21,958 bases of DNA from DATCLS01 sp035265325 (GCA_035265325.1 DATFOS010000207.1:1-21958), one strand, 5' to 3'; positions 1 through 6,986 are shown, counted from the stretch's first letter. Translations and numbers: made by a program. Notes: generated from the letters alone by a model not told the origin.

Positions 1-166
1 CAACGGCGGCGCCATCGCCCTCGGCCACCCGCTGGGCGCCTCGGGCACCAAGCTGCTGGCGACGCTGCTGAACGAGCTCGAGCGGACGCAGGGCCGGTAC
101 GGGCTGCTCACGATGTGCGAGGGCGGCGGCATGGCCAACGCCACGATCATCGAGCGGTTGGACTGA
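1..166 (+). CDS. Thiolase (acetyl-CoA acetyltransferase family), C-terminal fragment
   Basis: The open frame enters from the left edge at base 2 and ends at TGA 164-166, giving the last 54 residues of a thiolase. Two family signatures are visible: NGGAIALGHPLGASG, which carries the active-site histidine of thiolases, and CEGGGMANA near the end, which carries the second catalytic cysteine (the general acid/base of Claisen condensation). Thiolases interconvert acyl-CoA plus acetyl-CoA and 3-ketoacyl-CoA, in beta-oxidation or in acetoacetyl-CoA synthesis. The fragment cannot tell which, because the substrate-determining part lies outside the window. A strong hairpin follows the stop, so the gene probably ends its transcription unit. 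Confidence 0.93.
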   Translation, partial: NGGAIALGHPLGASGTKLLATLLNELERTQGRYGLLTMCEGGGMANATIIERLD

Positions 167-194
167 ACGCCGCCGAGGTGATGACCTGACGGTT

Positions 195-223
195 GCCGCC
201 CGGGACGGGGGTTCCCGGGCGGC
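195..223 (+). terminator. Hairpin terminator after the thiolase gene
   Basis: A perfect 10-bp inverted repeat, GCCGCCCGGG (195-204) and CCCGGGCGGC (214-223), encloses a 9-nt loop and starts 28 nt after the thiolase stop. No T-tract follows, which is common for GC-rich actinobacterial terminators, so termination is inferred from position and stem strength only. Confidence 0.65.
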
Positions 224-295
224 GGCCGGTCGAGAATGCGGCCGGCGAGAACGACGAGTTGCGCACCTGCGGACGGCGCACTGGGGAGACGACGC

Positions 296-2719
296 ATGTC
301 GAAGTGGGGGAGGGGCCGGCGGCTGCTGGTCGTGGCCGTCGCCGTGCTGGCGCTGGCGGCGGCGACCGCGTGCAACGAGCCAGGCTCCGGCGGGGTCCAG
401 CCCGACGGGCTCGAGCGCGTCCTGCGCGGCACCGAACCGGCGTCCTGGGACGTCCGCCCGGGCGTCGAGGCGATCACGGTCACCGGTGCCGAGCCCGGCC
501 AGGCCCTCACCCTCTACGGCCGCCGCGGCCGCAGGCTCCTCACTTTGCTCGCCGACGAGGAGGGCCAGGCCCAGTTCTCCTACCTGCCCGCCCGCCACGT
601 CACCGTGCCGTCGGGCGCCGAGCTGGACTACGCCGACCTCGGCGACCTGAGCGAGGGCCGCGTCGTCGAGCCGGGCACCTACGTCGTGCGCGACGACACG
701 GCCGAGCCCCGGCTGGCCACGAGCCGGATCCACGTGCTGGGCCGCGACGACACGCCGGAGGAGTCGCTCTACGACGGCCAGCAGCTCCGGGGCGTCGAGC
801 TGGACATCGCGTCCAACCCCAAGCCGGGCACGAGCGTGGAGGACGGCTTCCAGTACATCGAGACGCGCGACGGCGTCCTCCTGTCCGCCATGGTCCGCTT
901 CCCCGACTCGGCGCTGTACGGCCCGCCGCCGTACCCGACCGTCGTCGAGTACTCGGGTTACGGGCCGTCGAACCCCGAGCGGGAGGAGGCCGGTGTCCGC
1001 CTCGCCCGGGCCTTCGGCTATGCGACGGTGTCGGTCAACATGCGCGGGACCGGCTGCTCCGGCGGCGTGTTCGACATCTTCAACCCGGCCCAGGCCGCGG
1101 ACGGCTACGACGTGATCGAGGTCGTCGGCCGCCAGCCCTGGGTTCTCGACGGCCGGGTCGGCATGGTCGGCCTGTCGTACTCGGGCATCTCGCAGCTGTA
1201 CGTGGCGGCCACGCGGCCGCCGCACCTGGCCGGCATCACGGCCCAGTCGGTCATCGCCGACCCGTGGCTCATGCAGTGGCCGGGCGGCATCTTCAACAGC
1301 GGGTTCACCGAGCAGTGGCTGGCCGAACGCGAGCGCCAGTCGGCCCCCGGCGGCTCGAGCTGGGTCACCGACCGCATCGACGCCGGCGACGAGGACTGCG
1401 CCGCCCACCAGCCGCTCCGCCTCCAGAACCCCGACTTCCGCAGCTTCGGCCACTCGCTCGACACGTACCCGCCGGCGATGGAGGCCCGTGACCTGCGCCG
1501 CCTCGTCCACGACATCGAGGTGCCCGTCTACATCACGGCCGCGTTCCAGGACGAGCAGACCGGCCCGCAGGCGATCACCCTGCTCGACGAGTTCGAGAAC
1601 GCGCCCGTGCTGCGGGCCGGCATCTGGAACGGCCGCCACCCCGACGGCTATGCCGCGACCAACCTCATGAGCTGGTTCGAGTTCCTCGAGTTCTACGTGC
1701 ACGGGGAGGTGCCGCGGCTCAACGAGTTCATCCGGGGCGCGGCGCCGGGCATCCTCGCCGACCAGTTCGGCCTGCAGGACACCACGATCGACCCCGACCG
1801 CTTCGTCGAGGAGTACGGCGACGACGTCGAGGCCGCCCGGGCCGCCTACGAGGCCGAGGACCCGATCACGGTCGGGTTCGAGAGCGGTGCCGGCGAGAAC
1901 GAGGTCGGCGAGGCCGGCGCCACGTTCGAGGAGACGTTCCCGTCGTGGCCCGCCGAGGAGGCCGAGGCCCGCACCTGGTACCTCGGCGGTGATGGCGCCC
2001 TGTCGGGCCGGACGCCGGGGGGCCGCGGCGGGGCCGACAGCTTCCGCTTCGACGCCGAGGCGGGTGCCTCGACGCTGTTCGGCGGGACGGGCGAGTACCC
2101 GCTCACGTCCCCGACCTGGACCGACGCCGAGTGGACCCGGTTCGAGCCGGAGGAGCAGCTCTCCTACCTGACCCCGCCGATGGAGGAGGACCTGATCGTC
2201 GCCGGCCCCGGCTACGCCGACCTCTACGTCCGCAGCGAGACCGAGGACGTGACCGTGCAGGTCAGCATCTCGGAGGTTCGCCCCGACGGGGTCGAGTACC
2301 TCGTGACCAACGGTTGGCTGCGGCTGGCGCACCGCGAGGTGGACGAGGAGGACTCCAGCGGGACCGAGGTCGTGCACTCGTTCCTGCGCGAGGACATCCG
2401 TCCCGTGCGCCCCGGCCGGTGGATGCGGGCGCAGGTCGACCTGCCCTCGTTCGCCCACGCCTTCCGGGAGGGGTCGCAGCTGCGGCTGACGATCGCCACG
2501 CCGGGCCGCAACCACGCCACGTGGGAGTTCGAGAACCCCGACTACGGCGGCGCGCTGCCCGTCCACACGGTCGCCCGCACGCCCGAGCGGGCCTCTGCGC
2601 TGGTCCTGCCGGTGCTGGAGGGGCTCGATGCCCCCGACGCCGCCACCGCGCCGTGCCCGGGACTGCGCGGGATGGCCTGCCGGCCCTACGTCGCCACCGC
2701 GAACACGCCCGCCCGCTGA
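296..2719 (+). CDS. Secreted CocE/NonD family alpha/beta hydrolase (X-Pro dipeptidyl-peptidase-like), probable lipoprotein
   Basis: 807 residues. The ATG at 296 is preferred over the in-frame upstream start at 236 because GGGGAG (283-288) lies 7 nt upstream and translation then opens with a signal peptide: basic MSKWGRGRR, a hydrophobic stretch at 10-25, then Cys26. The lipobox is imperfect (ATAC), so lipidation is likely but not certain. A beta-rich N-terminal segment precedes the hydrolase fold, which shows the CocE landmarks: SGYGPSNP, MRGTGCSGG, nucleophile elbow GLSYSG with Ser294, Asp419 in FQDEQ and His448 in NGRHPDG as probable triad. The C-terminal third matches the beta-sandwich domain of X-Pro dipeptidyl-peptidases and ends in a Cys-containing tail. 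The family hydrolyses esters or amides such as acyl-esters, glutaryl-beta-lactams or X-Pro peptides; the substrate here cannot be told. It appears to be a single-gene unit, bounded by hairpins on both sides. Confidence 0.88.
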   Translation: MSKWGRGRRLLVVAVAVLALAAATACNEPGSGGVQPDGLERVLRGTEPASWDVRPGVEAITVTGAEPGQALTLYGRRGRRLLTLLADEEGQAQFSYLPARHVTVPSGAELDYADLGDLSEGRVVEPGTYVVRDDTAEPRLATSRIHVLGRDDTPEESLYDGQQLRGVELDIASNPKPGTSVEDGFQYIETRDGVLLSAMVRFPDSALYGPPPYPTVVEYSGYGPSNPEREEAGVRLARAFGYATVSVNMRGTGCSGGVFDIFNPAQAADGYDVIEVVGRQPWVLDGRVGMVGLSYSGISQLYVAATRPPHLAGITAQSVIADPWLMQWPGGIFNSGFTEQWLAERERQSAPGGSSWVTDRIDAGDEDCAAHQPLRLQNPDFRSFGHSLDTYPPAMEARDLRRLVHDIEVPVYITAAFQDEQTGPQAITLLDEFENAPVLRAGIWNGRHPDGYAATNLMSWFEFLEFYVHGEVPRLNEFIRGAAPGILADQFGLQDTTIDPDRFVEEYGDDVEAARAAYEAEDPITVGFESGAGENEVGEAGATFEETFPSWPAEEAEARTWYLGGDGALSGRTPGGRGGADSFRFDAEAGASTLFGGTGEYPLTSPTWTDAEWTRFEPEEQLSYLTPPMEEDLIVAGPGYADLYVRSETEDVTVQVSISEVRPDGVEYLVTNGWLRLAHREVDEEDSSGTEVVHSFLREDIRPVRPGRWMRAQVDLPSFAHAFREGSQLRLTIATPGRNHATWEFENPDYGGALPVHTVARTPERASALVLPVLEGLDAPDAATAPCPGLRGMACRPYVATANTPAR

Positions 2720-2732
2720 GTCCGCCTGCCTA

Positions 2733-2779
2733 CCGGCCCCGCCGACCCGTCCCCGCCGAGGAGGTGGGGGCGGGGCCGG
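2733..2779 (+). terminator. Long-stem hairpin after the CocE-like gene
   Basis: A perfect 11-bp inverted repeat: CCGGCCCCGCC (2733-2743) pairs with GGCGGGGCCGG (2769-2779) across a 25-nt loop. An alternative stem, CCCCGCC 2751-2757, can pair with the same right arm (2769-2775). It starts 13 nt after the hydrolase stop and lies just upstream of the next gene's probable -10 element, as expected for a terminator separating two units. There is no T-tract. Confidence 0.55.
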
Positions 2780-2783
2780 GCCC

Positions 2784-2789
2784 TACGAT
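2784..2789 (+). promoter_or_regulatory. -10 element TACGAT, leaderless-type promoter
   Basis: TACGAT fits the actinobacterial TANNNT -10 consensus and ends 6 nt before GTG 2796, which puts the expected transcription start on the G of the start codon. No convincing -35 is visible. This spacing also supports GTG 2796 as the true start. Confidence 0.5.
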
Positions 2790-2795
2790 GGCGCT

Positions 2796-3128
2796 GTGCG
2801 TCGTCCCCCCCGCCCCTCGCCGTGGACCCTCGTCGGCCTCGCCCTGGCCGGCGTGGTGGCGTGGCTCATCACGGGCCGGAGCGCGGTGGCGATCGTGATG
2901 GCCGTGGTGGTGATGTGGCTCATCCTCAAGGCGGGCTTCGCCGTGCTACGCAGCCTGGCGACGCCGCTGCCGCCGCCCCCGCCCCCCGGCGAGCTGCGCA
3001 AGGTCAAGATCCTGTTCCGGTGCTCGCTGTGCGGCACCGAGGTGCGCATGACGAGCGCCAACGACGAGGTGCCCGAGCCGCCACGTCACTGCCAGGAGGA
3101 CATGGACCTCGTGGCCCCGATCGAGTAG
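2796..3128 (+). CDS. Small two-TM membrane protein with C-terminal zinc-ribbon-like motif, unknown function
   Basis: 110 residues. GTG 2796 is chosen because the frame further upstream would run back into the end of the hydrolase gene, and because TACGAT sits 6 nt upstream. After a short basic N-terminus there are two hydrophobic segments (about residues 11-27 and 29-47), a proline run (59-64), and a soluble tail with CSLC (Cys76, Cys79) and a distal His98-Cys99 pair in PPRHC. CxxC plus HC could bind one zinc ion. The very short linker between the two hydrophobic segments suggests a hairpin, which would put the tail on the same side as the N-terminus, probably cytoplasmic. I do not recognise a named family. 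The gene is convergent with crgA and separated from it by 140 bp containing DnaA-box-like sites. Confidence 0.75.
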   Translation: MRRPPRPSPWTLVGLALAGVVAWLITGRSAVAIVMAVVVMWLILKAGFAVLRSLATPLPPPPPPGELRKVKILFRCSLCGTEVRMTSANDEVPEPPRHCQEDMDLVAPIE

Positions 3129-3134
3129 CCGGGG

Positions 3135-3155
3135 TTTCCCACAGGTTGTGGACAA
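3135..3155. promoter_or_regulatory. Inward-facing pair of DnaA-box-like 9-mers
   Basis: TTTCCCACA (3135-3143) reads on the plus strand and matches the consensus TTATCCACA at 7 of 9 positions. TGTGGACAA (3147-3155) is the exact reverse complement of TTGTCCACA, a typical high-GC DnaA box. The two are 3 nt apart and point at each other. They lie in the convergent gap between the 2796-3128 gene and crgA. Whether they form part of an origin, a titration site or chance is not decided by two boxes. Confidence 0.5.
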
Positions 3156-3185
3156 ATCTGGGGGTAGTTGCACGAATGTAACTTC

Positions 3186-3203
3186 GTTGACCTGGGGGTC
3201 AAC
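3186..3203. terminator. Hairpin in the convergent gap upstream of crgA's 3' end
   Basis: GTTGACC (3186-3192) and GGTCAAC (3197-3203) form a perfect 7-bp stem with a TGGG tetraloop between two converging genes. It may be a bidirectional terminator. Its lower GC content than the other hairpins here leaves an operator as an alternative. Confidence 0.4.
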
Positions 3204-3222
3204 ACCGGTCCCACTCTCCGTC

Positions 3223-3242
3223 CCCGACCATCACGGGTTTTT
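3223..3242 (+). terminator. Weak stem with T-tract, possible plus-strand terminator
   Basis: CCCG (3223-3226) pairs with CGGG (3234-3237) and is followed directly by TTTTT (3238-3242), the only T-run of this kind noticed in the window. The stem is only 4 bp, so it is weak alone. Together with the hairpin at 3186-3203 it could stop transcription from the 2796-3128 gene before it enters crgA on the opposite strand. Confidence 0.35.
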
Positions 3243-3268
3243 AGGTGACAGGAGATCGTCCGCCACTC

Positions 3269-3571
3269 TCAGCGGTATTGGGTCGCGGTGATGATCCCTC
3301 CACAGATCGCCGCCAAGCCGATGCCCAGGTAGGCGTTGCTCGTGCCGCCGGGGAGCACGTCGAGGTAGTTCAGCAGGATCACGACGAACCCGACGCCGAG
3401 CAGCGTGAACATCAGCATCGGGACCCACATCGGACTCGGTAGGTCGTGGCGCGGCGCCGGCGGCGTGTAGCGGGTCGAGCTCGTCGGTCGGCTGCGCGTC
3501 GTGGCCTCGGGGGTGGTGCCCTTCGGCGTCACGCGTCCCCCGGGCACCTTGCGCTTGGCGGGCTTGGCCAT
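3269..3571 (-). CDS. crgA: Cell division protein CrgA
   Basis: 100 residues. The ATG at 3571 gives MAKPAKRKVPGG, a basic Pro/Thr-rich cytoplasmic N-terminus (about 1-47) followed by two membrane segments (about 50-69 and 80-97) joined by a short loop, ending NGxxx-type in GIITATQYR. The PSPMWVPMLMFTLLG start of TM1 and the NYL(D) and YLGIGLAA segments are typical of CrgA. CrgA is an actinobacterial inner-membrane protein that associates with FtsZ and FtsI-type proteins at the septum and helps place or coordinate peptidoglycan synthesis. No Shine-Dalgarno is visible, but TACCCT lies 6 nt upstream, so the mRNA is probably leaderless. It is divergent from the Ppx-like gene. CrgA near trpG/pabA resembles the order in Mycobacterium. 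Confidence 0.92.
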   Translation of the reverse strand: MAKPAKRKVPGGRVTPKGTTPEATTRSRPTSSTRYTPPAPRHDLPSPMWVPMLMFTLLGVGFVVILLNYLDVLPGGTSNAYLGIGLAAICGGIITATQYR

Positions 3572-3577
3572 GCGGGG

Positions 3578-3583
3578 AGGGTA
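3578..3583 (-). promoter_or_regulatory. -10 element TACCCT of crgA, leaderless-type
   Basis: On the minus strand TACCCT fits TANNNT and is followed by 6 nt and then the crgA ATG, placing the predicted transcription start on the A of the start codon. No clear -35 was found. Confidence 0.5.
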
Positions 3584-3626
3584 GGTGATCGCGCCGAGGC
3601 CGGTTACCTCCTCCGGAGCGACGGGC

Positions 3627-5288
3627 ATGATCAGGGGTGTGACCCCCACGCAGAACGGCCAGCCGGCGGTGTTGGCCGCTGTCGACATCGGTACGAACTC
3701 GGTCCACCTCGTCGTGGCCAGGGTCGAGCGCGAACGGTTCGAGGTGCTCGAGCGCGAGCGCGAGATGGTCCGCCTGGGCTCGTCGGCCGGTGACATGAAG
3801 GAGATGACCGACGCCGCCATGGACCGGGGCGTCGAGGCGCTCGACCGCTTCCGGCAGGTGGCCGCGATCCACGGGGCCGAGCTGCGAGCGGTGGCCACCT
3901 CGGCGGTGCGCGAGGCGGCCAACCAGGGTGTCTTCATCCGGCGGGCGAAGCAGGAGGCCGGCGTCGATGTCGAGGTCATCTCCGGCTTCGAGGAGGCGCG
4001 GCTCATCCACCTCGGCGTCCTCCAGGCGGTCCCGTCGTTCGACCGGCAGATGCTGGTGTGCGACCTCGGCGGCGGCTCGACCGAGTTCGTGGTGGGGCGC
4101 AAGGGTGACCTGCTCTACGCCCGCAGCCTCAAGCTCGGCGCGATCCGCATGACCCTGCGCTACTTCGCGGACACCAAGCCGACGCCCAAGGCGATGGCCA
4201 GGGCGGCGGACGCCTGCCGCGCCGACATCCGCGACACGCTGGCGCCGGTCCGGCGCGAGGTCCGCCGGCTGGGGTTCGAGCTGGCCGTGGGCAGCTCCGG
4301 CACGATCGGTGCCGTCTTCCAGATGATCTCGGCGCGGTCCGACGGGCCGGCGCCGAAGACACTGAAGAACCTGGTCGTAACCCGCGACGAGATCGACGGC
4401 GTGGTGAAGCGCCTGCTGAAGGACCCCACCGAGAAGGGGCGGGCCAAGACGCCCGGCCTCGATCCCAAGCGGGCCGACATCATCCTGGGAGGCGCGCTGA
4501 TCCTCGAGCAGGCGTGCGCCGAGCTCGGCGTCGAGGAGCTGACGTTTTCCGACTACGCGCTGCGCGAGGGCGTGCTGCTCGACACGTGGAACCGCCGGTC
4601 GGGGGGCACGCTCGACCACCTGGCCGACCTGCGCAAGCGCGGCGTCCAGCACCTGGCCGACCTCATGGACGAGGACGTCGCCCACTCCGAGTGGGTCGCC
4701 CACCTGGCGCTCGAGCTGTTCGACGCCACCGCCTCCCGCCACGGGCTCGGCCCCGCCGACCGCGAGCTGCTCGAGGCGGGCGCGCTGCTCGCCAACGTGG
4801 GCCTCTACGTCTCCCACGCCGGGCACCACAAGCACAGCTACTACGTGATCCGGAACAGCGAGCACCTCACGGGCTTCACCGATCGCGAGATCGAGCTGGT
4901 CGCCCAGGTCGCCCGGTACCACCGCAAGTCGGGGCCCCGGAAGCGGCACCTCGAGTTCGGGCTGCTCTCCGTGGCGGACCAGGACCGGGTGCGCACGCTC
5001 GCCGGCCTGCTGCGCGTCGCCGTCGGGCTCGACCGCAACCACGCCCAGAAGGTGGCCGGCCTGCGCAGCCGGCCCGACGAGGACGGCCGCCTCGTCATCG
5101 AGGTGCGGGCAGCGCCGGGTGCCGAGATCGGGCTCGACCTCTACGCCGCCCGGCAGCGGATCGGCCTGCTCGAGGACGCCCTGGGCCTCGACATCGACAT
5201 CGTGGGCGAGGGCGAAATGCCGCCGACCGACGACGACCTCGCCGATGCGGGCCTCTTCCCGGGCGCGACCGCCGTCGCGGGGGACTAA
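3627..5288 (+). CDS. Ppx/GppA family phosphatase (exopolyphosphatase / guanosine pentaphosphatase)
   Basis: 553 residues. ATG 3627 has GGAG (3615-3618) 8 nt upstream. GTG 3639 is a possible alternative, with CATGAT 7 nt upstream as a poor leaderless -10. The N-terminal actin-like (ASKHA) fold shows phosphate loop 1 in DIGTNSVHLVV (from Asp20), ATSAVREA (90-97), SGFEEARLI (119-127) with the catalytic glutamate region, and phosphate loop 2 DLGGGSTEF (146-154). The C-terminal half is the HD-like helical domain of Ppx; its GLYVSHAGHHKHSYYVIRNS segment matches the corresponding part of E. coli Ppx, while the usual HD metal pair is replaced (ALLANVG). The enzyme releases phosphate from polyphosphate and/or converts pppGpp to ppGpp; which one cannot be read from sequence. 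The gene sits between crgA and trpG/pabA, where Mycobacterium has a different gene. Confidence 0.92.
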   Translation: MIRGVTPTQNGQPAVLAAVDIGTNSVHLVVARVERERFEVLEREREMVRLGSSAGDMKEMTDAAMDRGVEALDRFRQVAAIHGAELRAVATSAVREAANQGVFIRRAKQEAGVDVEVISGFEEARLIHLGVLQAVPSFDRQMLVCDLGGGSTEFVVGRKGDLLYARSLKLGAIRMTLRYFADTKPTPKAMARAADACRADIRDTLAPVRREVRRLGFELAVGSSGTIGAVFQMISARSDGPAPKTLKNLVVTRDEIDGVVKRLLKDPTEKGRAKTPGLDPKRADIILGGALILEQACAELGVEELTFSDYALREGVLLDTWNRRSGGTLDHLADLRKRGVQHLADLMDEDVAHSEWVAHLALELFDATASRHGLGPADRELLEAGALLANVGLYVSHAGHHKHSYYVIRNSEHLTGFTDREIELVAQVARYHRKSGPRKRHLEFGLLSVADQDRVRTLAGLLRVAVGLDRNHAQKVAGLRSRPDEDGRLVIEVRAAPGAEIGLDLYAARQRIGLLEDALGLDIDIVGEGEMPPTDDDLADAGLFPGATAVAGD

Positions 5289-5317
5289 TGCCCGGCGGCC
5301 CGGCGGGAGCCCGGGGT

Positions 5318-5323
5318 TAGCCT
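5318..5323 (+). promoter_or_regulatory. -10 element TAGCCT of the trpG/pabA gene, leaderless-type
   Basis: TAGCCT fits TANNNT and ends exactly 6 nt before GTG 5330, so the transcript is predicted to start on the start codon. The lack of a Shine-Dalgarno sequence before GTG 5330 agrees with this. Confidence 0.5.
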
Positions 5324-5329
5324 GCCCGG

Positions 5330-5935
5330 GTGCCGACGCGGGTCCTGGTCATCGACAACTACGACAGCTTCGTCTACAACCTCGTCCAGTACCTGGGCGA
5401 GCTGGGCGCCGAGCCGCTCGTGTACCGCCACGACGAACTGACCCTCGACGAGGCCGTGCAACTGGCGCCCGACGCCGTGCTGGTCTCGCCCGGCCCGGGC
5501 CGTCCGGAGGACGCAGGGCTCTCGAACGAGGCCATCCGCCGCCTCGGCGCCGACCGGCCGGTCCTCGGCGTGTGCCTCGGCCACCAGTGCATCGGCCAGG
5601 TGTTCGGCGGCGAGGTCGTGCGCGCGCCCGCGCTGATGCACGGTAAGACGTCGCTGGTCCGCCACGCCGGCGTGGGCGTGTTCGCCGGGCTGCCCGACCC
5701 GTTCGAGGCCACGCGCTACCACAGCCTGGTCGTCCGGCCCGACTCGGTGCCCGACGCGCTCGAGGTCACGGCGTGGACCGACGACGGTGTGGTCATGGGA
5801 CTGCGCCACCGCGAGCTGCCGATCGAGGGCGTGCAGTTCCACCCCGAGTCGATCCTCACCGTGGGCGGCCACGACCTGCTGCGCAACTTCCTGCGCTCGG
5901 CCGGCGCCGAGCTGCCGGCCCCCGCTGCCGGCTGA
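5330..5935 (+). CDS. trpG: Anthranilate / aminodeoxychorismate synthase component II (glutamine amidotransferase)
   Basis: 201 residues, a full-length class I glutamine amidotransferase of the TrpG/PabA group. Visible motifs are DNYDSFVYNL near the N-terminus, SPGPGRPEDAG, the nucleophile elbow GVCLGHQ with Cys82, MHGKTS, RYHSL, and the triad end FHPES with His171 and Glu173. It hydrolyses glutamine and passes ammonia to component I (TrpE or PabB) to make anthranilate or 4-amino-4-deoxychorismate. One amphibolic subunit often serves both pathways, so trpG and pabA are equally defensible names. No component I gene lies nearby. The GTG start fits the conserved N-terminus beginning a few residues later. 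The stop codon lies at the start of a 50-bp tandem repeat. Confidence 0.93.
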   Translation: MPTRVLVIDNYDSFVYNLVQYLGELGAEPLVYRHDELTLDEAVQLAPDAVLVSPGPGRPEDAGLSNEAIRRLGADRPVLGVCLGHQCIGQVFGGEVVRAPALMHGKTSLVRHAGVGVFAGLPDPFEATRYHSLVVRPDSVPDALEVTAWTDDGVVMGLRHRELPIEGVQFHPESILTVGGHDLLRNFLRSAGAELPAPAAG

Positions 5936-6017
5936 CCCGGCCCGGCCCAGCCGCGGCCCGGCGCGCCTCGCCCGCCGCCCGCTGACCCGGGCCGGCCCAG
6001 CCGCGGCCCGGCGCGCC
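5931..6017. repeat. Tandem duplication of 37 bp with 50-bp period at the trpG 3' end
   Basis: The 37-bp block at 5931-5967 recurs at 5981-6017 with one mismatch (C5941 against G5991). The first copy contains the TGA stop of the preceding gene (5933-5935). The blocks are almost purely G+C. The duplication sits in the convergent gap between trpG/pabA and the minus-strand gene ending at 6042 and looks like a duplicated terminator region. Confidence 0.8.
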
Positions 6018-6022
6018 GGGCC
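6005..6022. terminator. 18-bp perfect palindrome, probable bidirectional terminator
   Basis: GGCCCGGCGCGCCGGGCC (6005-6022) is a perfect palindrome between two converging genes (stop codons at 5935 and 6042). It could form a short-loop hairpin in transcripts from both sides. It overlaps the second copy of the tandem repeat; the first copy has only part of the palindrome. Confidence 0.5.
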
Positions 6023-6041
6023 CGCCTCGCCCGCCTCGCCG

Positions 6042-6986
6042 TCAGGCGTAGCCGACGCAGTAGGTACCGGGCAGCGGCACCTCGACCGTGATCGAGCCCA
6101 CCGACCCGGGCGGGCAGGCGCCCATCGGGTCGGGGACGGCCCGCACGACGTACTCGGGCGCCGCGCCGGCCGAGCCGTCGCACGGCACCTCGGCCGAGCG
6201 ACCGCCGGGCTGGGTGGCCAGGCAGTCGCCGACGAGCAGCTCGCCGCCGCCCCGGCCGGCGTCGCCGGGATGGGGCGGGCGGACGTTGCGCATGCACCAG
6301 ACCGCCGGCCTCTGGCCGGTGGCGGCGGGGATGTCGAGCACGACGTCGGTGCCCACCGGGCAGTGGGCGCCGGCCGGGGGCGGGGACGGCAGCGCCCGTT
6401 CCAGGCGGACGGTGGCCCGGGGGTCGTTGCAGGCGAGCGACAGGTAGGCGCCCCGGGTGGCGGCGACGGGGTCGGGCCAGGCGCAGTCGCCCTCGGCCGG
6501 GGCCCGGGATGCCCGCGCCGTCGTGGCGGTCGTGGACGGGACCGTGGCCCGCGGGCCGTCGGCGGTCGTGGCGGTCGTGGCGTCGTCGTTGCCGGCCGTG
6601 TCGGTGTCGCCGCCCCGGCCGGCCGCGTCGGTGGCGCCGTCCGACTCGTCCCGCAGGACGACCCCGAGGGCGACGACGAGCCCGAACGCCAGCAGGACAC
6701 CGGCCGCCACGAGGGCGGAGCGGTTCCCCGGACCGGCGGGGGCGACTGCCGCGCTCCGGCTGGCGGTCACCGCTGCTTCGGACGCCTCCGAGCCGGCCTC
6801 GCGGGCCTCGTCGGCGGGCGACGAGGCCGGAGCGGTGTCGGTGGCGATCGACGAGGCGTGGTGCGGGCCAGCCTCCTCGCCGAGCGCCTCGGCCCCGCCC
6901 AGGCGCTCGAGGCCGTCGGGGCCGCCCAGGTTGCGGCTCCCGAGACGGGCGGCGGGGTCGTGGATGAGCGGGCCGTCGTCGTCCAC
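6042..6986 (-). CDS. Membrane-anchored protein with duplicated four-cysteine extracellular domain (LppU/SCO3897-like)
   Basis: 314 residues from GTG 6986, preceded by a G-rich stretch that may act as a weak ribosome binding site. The N-terminal 88 residues are acidic and Ala-rich, with no signal peptide. One membrane segment follows (about 90-111), then a Thr/Ala/Asp-rich linker (about 113-163), then two related domains. Domain 1 (about 166-233) has Cys168, 186, 209 and 231. Domain 2 (about 251-314) has Cys255, 269, 291 and 310. Each begins EGDC or VGDC, has a CPxG(T/S)-type motif around the third cysteine, then a hydrophobic strand and a final (W/Y)C. The pattern resembles the small extracellular domain of actinobacterial LppU/SCO3897-type proteins; that is a resemblance, not proof. 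Type II topology with the repeats outside is inferred. Function unknown. Confidence 0.8.
   Translation of the reverse strand: MDDDGPLIHDPAARLGSRNLGGPDGLERLGGAEALGEEAGPHHASSIATDTAPASSPADEAREAGSEASEAAVTASRSAAVAPAGPGNRSALVAAGVLLAFGLVVALGVVLRDESDGATDAAGRGGDTDTAGNDDATTATTADGPRATVPSTTATTARASRAPAEGDCAWPDPVAATRGAYLSLACNDPRATVRLERALPSPPPAGAHCPVGTDVVLDIPAATGQRPAVWCMRNVRPPHPGDAGRGGGELLVGDCLATQPGGRSAEVPCDGSAGAAPEYVVRAVPDPMGACPPGSVGSITVEVPLPGTYCVGYA

Noticed and set aside
193..1491. 432-residue plus-strand ORF in a second frame over the hydrolase gene
   Set aside because: Arg/Pro/Gly-rich shadow translation. The overlapping frame has signal peptide and CocE motifs.
3231..5042. 603-residue minus-strand ORF opposite the Ppx-like gene
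   Set aside because: Composition typical of antisense shadow (Val/Gly/Glu/His-rich), no recognisable domain, and it overlaps crgA in another frame.
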